A DNA stretch of 64,000 nt from Magnolia sinica (lineage: Eukaryota; Streptophyta; Magnoliopsida; Magnoliales; Magnoliaceae): contig NC_080588.1 of NCBI RefSeq assembly GCF_029962835.1, positions 10,000,001 to 10,064,000 of the forward strand, written 5' to 3'. The notes beneath the pieces were generated by a model that saw only the letters and a list, made by a program, of their open reading frames with translations, was not told the origin of the DNA and searched no databases. Of this stretch, positions 22,641-36,700 are shown piece by piece. The position numbers and the translations under genes were made by a program. Each line of letters begins with the position of its first letter. Positions within the stretch are counted from its first letter, which is position 1.

Positions 22641-23180
22641 GAGAGGGAGGAAGATGAGGAAGCTTGTTTTAAAAGAAAAAGGAATATACAGAGAATTTGT
22701 ACACTTGCTTTTTATTTGGTCAATCCACCGCATGTGTAATAAATCCGGTCAGTTAAACAGTTATAGTCCCTTATAAACATATAAGCATGTCAAATATATA
22801 AAATATTATTTTTCTATAATTAATAATTAGATATTCTTCTACAGGAAAATTAAGTTGTTAGAAATTCATTTTAACAATTCAAATTCAACTTGCATGTGTG
22901 GCTAAGTGATTACAATCATTTAATAATTTCTTTCGCAAATAAAATAAAATTAGTATGTCCTATTTTCTAAATGATTAGATATGTGACACATTCCCATTGT
23001 ACCTATATAAAACTTGATGAATGTACCCTCTAATAAGGAGGCATTACATGTGAATAAAGAGAGATGCCTTTTGTATTTATAATGCACAACTAGTTGGACC
23101 AATTTGAATTGTCTAACTAATTGTGTGTGAGCATTTCTCTCCCTCTCTCTATATGTGTATGTGTGTAAAGTAACAAAAGC
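22641..23180. repeat. Dispersed repeat downstream of the CRC-like gene
   Basis: Inverted counterpart of 11869-12200 (see there), with a short CT / GT microsatellite at 23130-23165. The minus-strand AATAAT at 23186-23191 lies about 140 nt past the stop codon of the CRC-like gene and could serve as a near-upstream polyadenylation element; this is weak evidence. Confidence 0.4.
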
Positions 23181-23330
23181 CAAATATTATTCAAATCCCC
23201 ACAGTTGATCCATTTTGAGTACAAAATACTAGATAAGTTACATCTTCGTAATAAAACATGCACTAATCCATCAAGCAACAAACGTCACTGAGCAAAGAAA
23301 GAGTTTAAGAACAAAAGCTGATCAAACAAC

Positions 23331-23459
23331 CTAACCGTCTTTCTTCACGCACTGCACTTCATCAACACCCTCCAGAAGAACCCCATTAGCTCGTTCCTGC
23401 ACAGCCCATTCAAACCCCATAAAACCATGAACCATAACCACACCTCCACACCTTCCAAG
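23331..23459 (-). CDS. CRC: CRC-like gene, exon 7 (C-terminal tail and stop)
   Basis: 42 codons and TAG. After the acceptor agtcag it starts [20 protein letters not shown]; the GG..MVHGF part resembles the GGHNMIHGLGF tail of Arabidopsis CRC. The last 20 or so residues go beyond the Arabidopsis end. The acceptor choice rests on phase and on this similarity. Confidence 0.72.
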   Translation of the reverse strand, partial: LGRCGGVVMVHGFMGFEWAVQERANGVLLEGVDEVQCVKKDG

Positions 23460-26400
23460 CTGACTGGAATTTCTGCATGATCTGATCCGTCTATCATATG
23501 GTGCACATTCCATGGCCCAAAGTTCAGTCCAATCCACGCATCAGGTGGGCCACACCATATGAACAAACAGGTAGCTAGAATAATTTATTTTACTTGTCCA
23601 TTTGTTTCCTACACTGGCCCATCATTTGGGTTGATTGTCTGATTTCCTGCCGATATCATGGATGGCTTGGATCTTCACCATGTATGCCAGCTTCGCATGT
23701 TTAGTGAACCTCATTAGATTTCTTTACTTACATGTTCGTGGATGATATTTACTAGCTTTTCATTCTCAGGAGCCGATCCATGCGTCGTGTTCGGGTCATT
23801 CCTAGCCCACTGTCAATTATTCAGGATCAAAATATTAATTAATTAATTAATTAAAAATAAAAAGGATAGAAAATATGATTCAGTTAAATGAGAAAGTTCC
23901 ATTGAAATGTACGTTCTTCGCGGCCATGCTAAAGGCTTCACGATGAGGAATATCTGGATTCGCAGCTTTGATCCGCTGTATCTCCTCCCTGTAGACAGGG
24001 CCAAATTTCAGTAATAAAAGAGAAATAAATAAATAAATAAAAATCCCCGTATTGTAAGGAGAAGTTGTTGTATTATTAATATGAATGACAGTTATTAGCG
24101 GCAGCGGAGACATGCGGGACATCAAACGTGTATATCAGTGGGTATCGTGCACCTTGTGTTGTTTGTGTCTTAAATTTGTCATTAACAGTTTCTGTCGATG
24201 TCATTAATATACCACTTGAAGCCATCGAGCAAATGCCGATGCCATCATAAAATTCAAAAAATTTGTGTTAGTTGTTAGAACATTTTAGTGTGGTTACTTT
24301 ATGTCAATGAAGTAAGTTAGATGTGAATTGATAGATCCTTGATGGGTTGTTGATGACATCGAAGGTCTCATCGAAGATGTTGGTAGAATTATGTAAATCG
24401 GGAATTTGTTTTCTATTCCAGTTGTGATAGTATATATGTTGGATGTAATCGGGATTAGGGAATAGAGAGGTATTCTAGGGCTCTCTAATTCATTACTAAG
24501 GTTTCTGACGCAGGGGAGGACGTGAGGTCGAGCACCGTCTTCCTCAAGAGGATAACTATTCCGAATCCACGGAACTTCTTTGGACTCCTCACAGAGACTT
24601 CTCGAATCCACGAGGAAAGAAAGCAGAAAATAGAAATAAATTCTAATAAATTTGAAACTGATTGATGAATTATTAAAATCGAGTTCACAACCCTTTAAAT
24701 AAGGGTATCAAGCAATGGGAAAGAAATCATAATCAAACTACAACTCAAACTCCTAGAATCCGCGACTTACTATAAATAGTAAACTTACTATTTATAGACG
24801 GTCATGATGTCTACTAGTGCGCAAGGTTTTCGGCCAAAAATAGTAAGTGTCCTATTTGGCTTCACCAAACCGTTCCCCTAATTATTCTAAGCTCTTTTCA
24901 CGTTGGGCGCAACTCCTAAAGCCCAACGGATGAAGAGTTATAATCAAACTAAAACTTACTATTTATAGTAAAAACAAAATTAAAACAGGGAAACGACCAT
25001 CAATCAAGGGGTTTTTCGTAATTTCGGGCGGCGCAACCCGACGTAGCGGGTTGGTTGGCTAAAGTAGCTCGTTCTACCCCAAAATCATATATTTTACGTC
25101 AGCTAACTCATTCCGGATTGCGAGATACGTCTGATCTAAGGTCCGATGGTCCGAATCACTTCTGTCGTCGACCGGGCCTTTTCTGATCCATCTTGGCCAT
25201 GAAACTGTCCGCGACCCACTCTACATCAGTTTCAAGGGCATAACTAGGGCTTATGAAGTAGATTCAAGGCTTGTTCGAATTGGTAAGACTCTCTCTTTTA
25301 ATTTCTACTTTCATAGTGCATTACTTGTCACTTTGTGTCGTGGTTTTTCCCCCCAAGGGTTTTTCCATGTAAAATCTATATTGTTCTTATCTAGACTTGG
25401 TTGTACAATTGCATATACTTTTCTTGATTTGTCTATGGGTGTTTCCATGGTTTTCAACAAGTGGTATCAGAGTTATATATCGTTGGGAATAACGCTATAC
25501 ACGAATCGAGTTAGCTCGGTTAACTCGCTCGACTTGACTCGAAAAAGCTCTATTTGACTCGGTTCGAAACTCAGTTCGAGTCAAGTCGACTTGATTTTTG
25601 GAGCTCGAAAAAATTTCAGGCCGAGTTCCAGCTTGGTCAAGCTCGAATCAACTCGGATCGAACTAGTTTGATGACTTAGTTATTTTTATATTGATGGTGC
25701 TAACCAAGTGTTTGATGAAATGACTCAATGAAGTGTTGTTTCAGGTGTATACATTCTCTGTGAGATTGGCTGGTAGTGAGGAAGGTATGGATATGAAATA
25801 AATCACTACCAAAAGAAAAACATTACATGATAATACCTTTGGATCTTGATTTTGATGCTGCCTACTGAGTATTTGATGAAATACCTATAAACTACTGCTG
25901 ATGTTTTGCATACTGTGAGATATTGAAGGTGCACTCCATGTGTTTGAGAAAATGCCCCACTAGCTCGAACTCGGCTTGTATTGGCCCGAGCTGTTGACCG
26001 AATCGAGCCGAGCTAGCCAGTCAAGCTCAAGGACCGAGCCAAGCCGAGTTCAAGCTGGGGTCATCTAGAGGTCGAGTCGAGTCAAGCTATGTCATGCTCG
26101 ACTTGTGTACAACTCTAGTTGGGAAGCAGATCGAATTTGAAAGTAAGCAGATCGAATCTGAAAGCAATGTATCAATGGCATCTAATCCGAAGTTTAATGT
26201 AGAAAAATACTTTGGTAAAAATAATTTTAAACTATGGAAAGTTAAGATGAATGGTTTAAGCGAGAATTTTGAATTGGGTTTGATCATATGCATAAAGTTT
26301 CAAAGGGGGCACTCATAATCATGAAGGCACAGAGGAATGGAAACCTTTACAAGTTGATCGGGAGTACTTCATCGGGTGGTCCATACGTATGTGGCATGCA

Positions 26401-27639
26401 TGCGTAGGCCACATGAGTGAACAGGGCATGAAGGTACTTTCTTACCATTATTTAATTCTAGTTTTTAAAAGCATTGATTTTAGTATTTACAAGCAGTGTA
26501 TTTATGGTAACAGAGATTTCCATTTCACATAACTGTAGAGACTAGTAGCTAGGGACTCCCTCTTCACCATTTTACGAAGACAAGGTGCCTTCATCAAAGC
26601 ATACATATCATGCATTGCATTAACTAATATTTTCTTATGGATGTTTTTTCTTGTTACTTATGAAATGTATGTGTTATTATTGTGGAATGAGATTTAATTT
26701 TCCTCGTCATTTATACTATGTTTTCCATGGAAATATGAAATTATATAGTTTTAAGGAATATGTGAAGTATTTATGCTCTATCATATTCAAATTATTACCT
26801 TGAAATTCAATTTTTCGTGTCATTTATGAGAGTCAAAATCTAGAGCTATTACAGATGTTGTTCTTTGAAGTTGTTTATAGTTTAGGTTGCTATATTGTAT
26901 GGGTTGCAGATTGGGTAGGTGGAGTTTTGCTAGATGTGTCTTTGTGCGTAGGCTAATTACTTCCATTGTTTTATATGGGAGCTGGAGCTCTTCTGGAAAT
27001 GACCATGTAAGATGGTTGGATGCAAAGTATGCCATGTCTCTATTTTACTATATATTTTTTTAGTGTTTTTAAGGAATATCATGTGATAAGTGAGGCCTAT
27101 TAGTTTTTTTTGTGCTGCCCCTCTCATATTAGCGGGCCCAATTCATGGGAACTTCTCATGAGGTCGAGCTGTGTGGCCCACACCCTGATGTGTGTTGAAA
27201 ATCTATCTCATCATCTAGATGAAACATTTCATGGTGGGCCATGGGCTTAAAAATCAAGTCAATCCATGAATTGGGTGGGAAACACCACATACAATAGTTG
27301 AGAGGGGTTACCCTCCCATTAAAACATTCATAATCATTTATTGGGCCCACTAAGATGTGATTCACAAATTCAGTCCATTCATTGTGTGTGTCCCACCAGG
27401 ATTAGGGGTCGGACCAAGTTTTAGCCTCATCCAAAACTCATGAGGTGGGCCCCACCAAGTGCCTTTATATGTTTTAGGCATGTCTTCACATGGTTTTAGA
27501 TGGTATGGCCCACCTAAGTTCCATATACGGTTGATTTTTAACCTAAAGGGGACCCATCAAATGCACAGTATTGATGTTTGACACACATCACGGGGGTTCC
27601 CACACAGATCGACCTCATGAGAGGTCAACCTGATAGTAC

Positions 27640-27707
<68 letters not shown>

Positions 27708-30700
27708 CACACACATAATTTTTTGTTTTAAAAATGTACAAGTAGAAACAAAAGAAGAAGTTTAGCTATTAATGAGAAGGTCTAGCTCAAAGTATTGAGT
27801 AAAGCCCTTCCCCATTAGACGTGCTTTATGGCAAGTAAAGGACCCTATCATGGTTATATTTCAAAATGTACACCCACTTTCAACCAATAACCTAACAGCC
27901 CATGGGCAAAACAACTAACTCTCATATTCCTTAACACTCTTGGGCATCATCTCATCATTCATTATTGCATTCCATTAGGGATTTATATACAACTTTTTTT
28001 TTTTATGTTGTAGTGGATGAGATGTTTTTATTGACTCAAAAATAGTATTATTGACTTGAATTCACCATTGTCGTTATTGGTTCACAATTGGAGATCCCTA
28101 GTAAGGGCCTAGATGATGGAGAAGAAAGGGGTTAGGAACCCTTCTCTGCCGCACTGACGTGTTGTCTCCATTTTATAGGATTTATGAATTTTTTTGGATT
28201 ATGGGCAAAACTAAAATAACTCAACTACGATCATAACCATGGAGATGGAATGCTTGATATTGATCATAATTGAGGTGATTATTTCAAAAACTAAAAAGAA
28301 AATACAACAGGGAGTGTGTGAGAAAGGAGATGTGCAGTATAAATGTAAATGTGATGACAAGCCATAAATGAACAACATGGGATGAATGTTAGGGCACACA
28401 AATATGAATAATGTTCTTAAGATGGTCCTGTTGTGCGGTCGCACAATAGAGATGGATTGCGCAACTGCACAATGGTGATAATGGTGCCAGAATACTAGCT
28501 TGCAGGCAGGCTACCCAGATTGGACAGAAACCTATTGTGTGACCGCACAACAGGGGTATGATGCACGATTGCACAATGACCCTCGGTTGTGTGAATCTTG
28601 CAATTCACATGTGTGGAGGCCTATAAATACCTCTCTCCTCTCATTTGAACGATGAATAAGTGAAGAGTTATAGAGAGATTAGAGGAATCTTCAAGAGTCT
28701 TCCAGAGCCAAGAGTCGCAACATTCAAGTATCCCACGGTGCGACATGGGAGAAGAGAATAGAAGGAAGAAGATGCAAGGAGCAGAGTGGAAGAACAACCT
28801 ATTGCGTGACTATGCAACAAGGACTATTTGCACAACCGCGCAACAAAAGCCCCCACTATATTCGATGATTATGCACCATTAGAGATTAGTCTAAGATTTG
28901 ATCTTCTATGCCCGATTAATATGGGATTTGATCTCCTATACACATATTTTAGGCATTTCAGCATGGAACAGGGGTTTCAAACCCCACAACTCCTATGTCA
29001 TTACGATGAACGCTATGCAAGCCGAGATGCTACCGAAATTATCATTATTGAACTATTTTCAATTATATTGATTACGTGTATTATGTTTTAGAATCAAGGG
29101 CAATGTTAGGGATGTAAAAAGAATTCAAATTAAAGAAATAAAATGATGATATTCATTCTTTGACTTTCCTTTGGTATTGTTGAATGTGGATATTCCAATC
29201 TTCTTCTTCTTCTTTTTTTGAGAAAAACCCAGTAAATTTCATATATGGGGATCAAGCTGATCACATCTTTACAGAGAGATTCGAGTTGGCTAAAACAAAA
29301 AGTGAATGGGCCAACCTATCATGAAGAAAGGAAAACTGCACAAAAAACACTACCACTTTCTCAGCGAACCAAGCCCAACCCTGTCCAAGAAGATGAGACC
29401 TTTGGTGTGAGTAGTAAGGTCCGCCAGCATGTAATAGAAGAAAGAGGTTTGGGTCCCGCTACCCAACCTAGCCATGGCGTCTGCGGGTGCGCTGCCTTCC
29501 CTTAGGGAGTGGGAGAAGGTCACCCTGGCAATCCAGTAGAGCCATTTCCACCCTGGGGTTGCTGCACCCGAGAGGAAGTTGAAGATTAATTCCGAATCCA
29601 ATTCGATAATGATCTGATGGTACCCCTTTAAAAGGCCCAGGTGTAAACCATCATGGATGGCTCTGAGTTCCGCATGGGAGTTTTATGCCATCCCATAGCC
29701 TTCCGCAAAGGTAAAGAGAAATCCACTCAAATTGTCTCTGCAAAGACCCCCTCCTCCTGATGGGCCAGGGTTCCCAAGGGATGACCCATCGACATTTATT
29801 TTGACCCATCCAATAAGAGGCTGCTACCATCTTACAATGTAATTGGAGGGATTGCGCTGCGCATGGGAGGAAAGAGGAGAATACCCTAGAGTGAGTGGCT
29901 GATGCAGGCAGGGGGTTTGAGCATGCATAGACCCTGCTTTCTCCTTGAAGAAGTCTAACCACCTTTTAATGGGGGCCCGTAACACCTGTTTGGAGGGCGT
30001 GATACCCGAGAACATCGCTGCATTTCAAGCTTTCCAAACCTCCCAGAGCATATAGCATGGAGCCAGCTTATGGGGTAGGGAGGCATGACGGCCCACAGCG
30101 AGCGCTGACCACCATTGGACTAGACATTGTTCGACTGTTGAGGCTCGCTGAGTGTCGATGCCAAAGTAGGATCCGATGAATTACCAACCCGTATTAGTTA
30201 GGCCACCTTCGAGGAATAAGTGGGAGATTGATTCGCAGTCGATGCCCGACCCGTTAGGATAGGTCGTCGATTCGTTAGAACAACAACAAACACATTTAGT
30301 TGCCATATGGATGCATTTCGCCTGGATTCTACATTCTATCAGGACTACCTTCATCAAGATTCTCCACACCAATGTAGATATTTTTGGGGGAAGGGAGGGC
30401 TGCCAGATCCATCTGGCCCACTGCTTTCTCGGTTGGGCTGCTCTACATCAGTTCCAAGCCGATGAAACCGAGAATTCGCCTGATGGGGTGAATGGCCAAA
30501 AAGGGATATCAGGCCTAGTAGAAATGTAAAAACCTGCTTGAAAGATAAAATCTGACACCGCTTGAGGTAGGAATGTCAATACCAATCATGGGGGGAGAGG
30601 GTCTGATCTGCCCAAAAATTGATTAATCTTGAGCTGACGCAGGGAGGGGGGATATGGATCCCATCAATCCCCTGGAGTGGGCCAAGGCCTGTCCAATTCC

Positions 30701-33700
30701 AACTCCATAGGTTACTGTCTCTTGCACCTATCTGTAGCTGCGCAGCAAACTCCACTGAAGGGAGAAGACGATGGATTTGTTTCCAAATAGGGGAGGCAAA
30801 AGCAAGGGTGGGCCTTTGTTTATTTGGGTTGAGGCTCGATCCATATATAGCTACCATGAAGTTCCTCCATAGACCGTGTTCATGCTAGAAAAGAAAAGAC
30901 CAGGCCATTTTCAGCCTAAGTGCCTGCATGATATCACTTAGCCTCCTAATTCTGATGCCCCCTTCTGCCTTTGGGAGAGCTAGAGACCGCCAACTGCGCC
31001 AATGGAACTATGCTTTCCTTCCGACCAACCCCACAGAAAATCTGCTATCCGCCTTTCCAGGGATTGCAATACCTGCACAGGAATATGAGAAGCTGCGAGG
31101 CTATGAACTGGGATACTACTGAGCACGTTTTGGATATTCCGATCTTTGATAATTTTTTTTTGTTTGAAACAAAATGATGAATCCACTAGGGATCGAATGC
31201 AAAATCTCTGATTGTAATATCTACATTTGATATTAACAATGGGATAACTAAAGGACATTTTTCATCAATTGGCACTGTAATGGCACCAGAATGGTGACTC
31301 TCAATGGGAACATACCCCCCTTCATGTTTAAAATAAAGTACACTACGATTTAACCTAAATGACTTACTGACTGCTTCATTATCTAGGTACTTCTTCACAG
31401 TCACAATCACTTCTCTCCCAATCAATGTGGTTTTCTATTTCACGCCTAACGGATTCCCTGTTGACTACACCAGTAACATTCAATCACTATTCAAAAGGAC
31501 CATAGGGAAAGTTCAATCAGTCGTAACCGACAATAGAAAGCAGCGAGTAATGTCGTGAGTGATTTCTACTTCGCTGACAACACAAGAGGATGATGAAGAA
31601 TGGACAATGGTGGCATATAGGAAGGCGAAGACCCGTTTTCTCCCGATGAGGAGTCCAATGTCATTACGGGCAACTAGAGGGCTAGTTACATGCAATGCTG
31701 CAAGACACAACCCCACATTAGCTCCACCCCCACTTTATCCCGAATAGGCCAAAAGTACTCTCTTCGCTCTACAAGACTTTCCTACCCTTCTGGTTATAGT
31801 TTCATAGCCTACTTGGAAAGAAAAGGGAAAGACTCCTTTAACAAAATGAGTCATCATCCCCAAAATTTGTCGCGATAACCCCATCGAGAGTATCAACACT
31901 AAGCACACCTTGGTTAGAACCACTAGAATCACTGGGACTATGCGAAAATTTTAATAGATCCATCGTCGGCTCTTTCTCTTTAAACTCCCCCACGACGACT
32001 TATCTGTTCTCTCCCTTGACATCTAGACAATTAAGAAGTAAAGAGGCAACAATTTTCATGGCAATAACAAGTCAAACCTAGCCACTATCCACCGACAAAT
32101 GCCTGGTTGAGATGGCACATATATAGACCATCTTAATAGAAGAATGCAAAAACCTTAGAGAGGCATTGGCAACATGACTCGCAATGTATCCCAAGTAACC
32201 GCTCCTATCATGATGGTTGTTGTGAATCGAAATGAGCAACAAGTAGAAGGATCGCAACCGCTGAAGCAAGATCGCATGGATCAACACCCGCTATTCGCAC
32301 AATAACTCAAGAAAAAATCCGCCAAGTAATAGCCAAAGACGTGCGAATGGAAAGAGATAGAGAACTGGAGATTCTGTTTTCAAATATCGTACCAAGGTCA
32401 AGGATGTGTCATTTTCAACAAATTTCAAATATCCAAACTTTCAAAAGTTCAACGGGGATGGATCGTCGGAGGAACACTTGATGTATTTCACCACGACCAT
32501 GGAAAACTTCTCAATGATCTCATAATAATATTTACGACTATTTGGATCCTCTCTGACAAAAAAAGCCTTCAGGTGGTTTTCGGGCTTGGCACTCAAATTT
32601 ATACGTACATGAGACCAAATGCAGGATGCCTTTATGGCAAATTTCTTTTCATCTGATAGATATGTTAGCCTCACTAAATTGGCCTTTGTTCGTGTAACGC
32701 CCCGAATTTTTGTCAACCTGGAGTTAGACGTCCTTAAGCAATGGGTCAATCATAACCCCCTTGTTGACTTCTCAGAACTCAATCCTAGAGCCTCAAATCC
32801 CCTTTCAACCCATTTCCTTCAAAATCTCACCTTTCACCACCTTATTCTTAAAATTTTTTAACTACTTTCATATTAGACATGGATCCTAAAGTTTAGGTGA
32901 TAAAAAATAATACTTAAACAAAAAATTACTATAAATATTAAATAAATAAATAAAATAGATTTTTGACCATTAACATTATGAAATATAACAAAATAAATAG
33001 TTATTTGGATAGATCAGCTTCTCCAACCCCAAAATCATATATTGCACATCGAATAACTCATCTCGGGTTGTAAAATACACCCATTTCAAAATCTCATGGC
33101 AAAACACCACCAAACACCACAGCGGGCGGGCGGCGGAGCACCAAGTTATGGTGGACCCTCGCTGCAGATTTTCTGCACTTTTCAATCGACTTCAAAGAGT
33201 CATATCTCCCTCGTTATAACTCTGATTTATGTAATTCAAAAGCCAGATTAAATATTGATAAGTCTAATTTCATATAAAAATAAGTGAAAAATATAATAAA
33301 AATACTAATATAGTTAAATATAGGTTGTTGTGACAACTATCCAAAAATTATTAGTTTGGATAGCTGCTACTTCTAAAATTTTTATAATTTTTCTACAACA
33401 CAAAATCTAATGAAATTTGGTAGAGATGAAGTAGACTTGATGAAAACTACTAAAAAAATAATTTAAATAATATACTAACTAAAAGTGCCAAATGGTAGCA
33501 TACAACTACCCTAGGACCTTATCTTGTCGTAATTAGGGCAGAATTTAGTTAAGTACTAAACTAAACAATTGATGGATTTGGCTTGAACCACTTTCTGTAT
33601 GAACTACAAGACCCAAAACCTTTATAATCACTAACTCAATATTACTTAAAAATCTAAGAGCAATCTCAAACCTAGTTGCTATCAAGAGCATCTTGAAACT

Positions 33701-36700
33701 CCGTATTGGACCTGGACCGCGAGTCGAAAGTCTGATTACAGCGAAACTATACGGTTATGACCACCTTAATGGGCTTGACAACTATCTCAGAAATTAAGTC
33801 CAAATAGTATCCCAAACTGTACAACTTCGGCCTAGAGCGAAGTGTGTAAGAAACGCGAATATCTTTAGGAAATGAACTTAAACTTAAGTGATTTGAGCCA
33901 TTCGCTTGCAGGCCAAATGTAAGGTTTCAGACCATCAGATTCTGACCCAAATACATCCTTAGATCAAGAAAAATTTCTAACACATGTCAGTGTACTTGTG
34001 GACCTAATCGAGTGGCGATGACCGTTGAATTGAAACAGGTCCTCCGCGGTCGATCCACTGATCCGATCGGATTGAAATCTTAACCTGGCTTAGATCCATT
34101 GTCAGAGAACTTGCCCCTGACCGTGTACAAGTAATAGACCCCCATATGAGCTCCGTTGGCCCGAAACAGATGCCTTATGGCTATAACCTAAGTATACCAT
34201 GGCCCTGGGGCCATTACCATCAATTCTGGGCCTATATAAGGGCCTTAACCCACCCATCTCTCATTCTATACAATTTCTTTAACCCTAGGAGAGAGAAGAG
34301 AAAAGAGGAGGAGAAAGTGAGGAGAAGTGAGAGAGAGTTGTGGTTTGATGCCGGGATTCGTTCCTGCCACTCCACGGGCTGAATCCCTTCTCCCGTGTCG
34401 CTACACCGACGAATCCGAATTCATTTTTGGGTAAGAAATCCTAACTGTAATCTATTTTAGGTATCCAAGTAGGTGAATCCATGAAATAGCTAACCTATTT
34501 CGTGATTTAGGTAGCCATTGTGTCGTAGACAAAGACGTAGTGTTCAAACTGAGCTCGGTACGGGTTTACCAGTGAAAGGTGCGGACTATAAACATTTAGG
34601 TTATGGTTTTCAAGGCTTTTAATGTCAGCTAATGATTTATATCTGACTTGATTGCTACCATATAATCCTAGTTACGATGCTTTGTATATATTATACATAT
34701 GTGAACTATGTTAAATTCAAAGATGCATTCCATGTGTTTGTTGAAATGTTCGAATGAATATGAAATTATGATTTGTGTTCGTCATGACTGTAAACATAGG
34801 ATTCATGGTTGTCATCGGCATTATGATTACTGTGTGATGATTTGCTACAATATATGCCATAACTAACCTAGTTCATATATTGGGTAAAGGGTAGCCTAAG
34901 TGTTTGATAAAATGCCTGAATGAGTAAATGCTTTTTGAATTGTATTTAATGAGGCCATTGAGATGGGATTCTCAATTACCTTGTCTATAGTTACAGTTTC
35001 CTTCATGTAACTTATCTTCCTACTACGTGATTTATAGATGAATGCCTATGTATGATAACATGTACTTTATGTGTTCGTTAAAACGCTTATATGAGATTTA
35101 TATTTGAATTGGTTGCTAAATGCTGTTTTGACTAGCACGTATGAATGTCTATTGTATTTGAAGTGTGTTTAGGGCTACGATGTAGTCCAGGCAATCGATA
35201 ATAGTTTACGATCGGTGGCCAAACTGTTTTAGCCATGACGGATACGTTCGAGGAATCCGAGTCATACACTAATTATCAACTGTGGTTAGGCCACAAGGAG
35301 TGCATATGCACTCCATGTCGACTAATTCAATGTACGCTCGTACCAGTCGAGCTTGTCAAGTAACCCGATTAACCCAATGCATGTTCACCATGTATGGACA
35401 CTATTTCCTTAACCTAAGGTACCAAACTTACCAGTGAAAAACTCACTGAACCTTGGTACCACGATCCGCTAACACTCATAAGCAGGGCATGGTGGTATAT
35501 GGGACGTCGTGGTCGAGCTGTCGACCTACACTAGGGCGATGAGCCTCCCCGTAGTGACCAGTGAGCAATCTAAACTTGTGAGCCAAATATGGTGGTGTAT
35601 GGGACACTGTATTCGTGCTGTCGGCCTATGATCAGGTGACGAGCCTCTCATAGTGACCTCGAGTATACCCTAGGACTACGTTACAGCAACGAGCCTTTCC
35701 ATAGTTACTTCGAGTATAAAATAGGCCTACCCCTGCGTAGCCTGGCTGTGGTCCCCAGTCCGGTTGGTGACAAGCCTTCGAAAATAAACTACCAGTTGGT
35801 AGGGCGTTAGTGGTAATGACCTCGAGTGTGAATTAAGCCTACATTGAGGTGATAAACCTCCCCTAACAACCTACAGTGTAAACTCGTGAACTTGCTTATC
35901 GTATGTGATTAACTAGGATTGACAACCCTAGATGGATCATTATTTGGGTAAATGATACAAAGGGAGGTACCTTAGCTTCCCAATCCTGCTGTATGACTAT
36001 GCCTAATTAAGAACTTGGCTAATCACGTACATGCACTGCATTTGCATGTGCCTTTGGCATTGGAGTTGAGCATAGAGGAAGGAGTGCATGCTGCGATCGT
36101 GAGATCATGTCGGAGAGGGAGTGCAGGCGAGGGCATGCATAATTAACACATATCATTGTTGCATTAACCAGAGTACCTAGGAATGATTGTTGTACTGCTT
36201 TATCATTACTGCTTGACTGAATTGATAACATGTTAACCTTTGCTTTATAGTTCCACTGAATTAGCTACTCATTCCCACCTGGGACGATGTTTTAAAACAC
36301 CACCTAGACTCTGGTTTAGATGCAGGTGATGGTGAGGTCTATACAACAGAGTTGGACTTCATGGACGAGGAGGAAGAATTCTCCTATTTTCAGTTATCAG
36401 GCGGGTCCTTATTGACCTTGTTCTGATTCGATGGGATTACAGGGATTATATTAATTAGTTGGGCATTTACAATTTTTTGTATTTTGTGTATTGTGGATCA
36501 ACACATGTATATATATATATTTAGCCCGGTTTCATACTCATACTCCAAACTTTGTGAAACGTTTTCATAATTAAATGCATATATTTCAGTCTTCTGCTGC
36601 CAAATCACATTAACTCTAAAGTATGATATGCTGTTTTAGTATAACCTCACTCATGTTTGAATGCACTCATAATAATCATCATAATCTATGTTGCATAAGT

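Noticed and set aside
23331-23537. Taking [11 protein letters not shown]... (from 23519) as the continuation of AAKN
   Set aside because: There is no AG acceptor before 23519 and the bases are MITE-derived. A true 57-bp exon with AG and GT borders and WAR lies at 23809-23753.
36019-36231. Small conserved frames at 36019-36231 and 42907-43119
   Set aside because: They are the same place in the two LTRs; conservation comes from LTR duplication, not coding selection.
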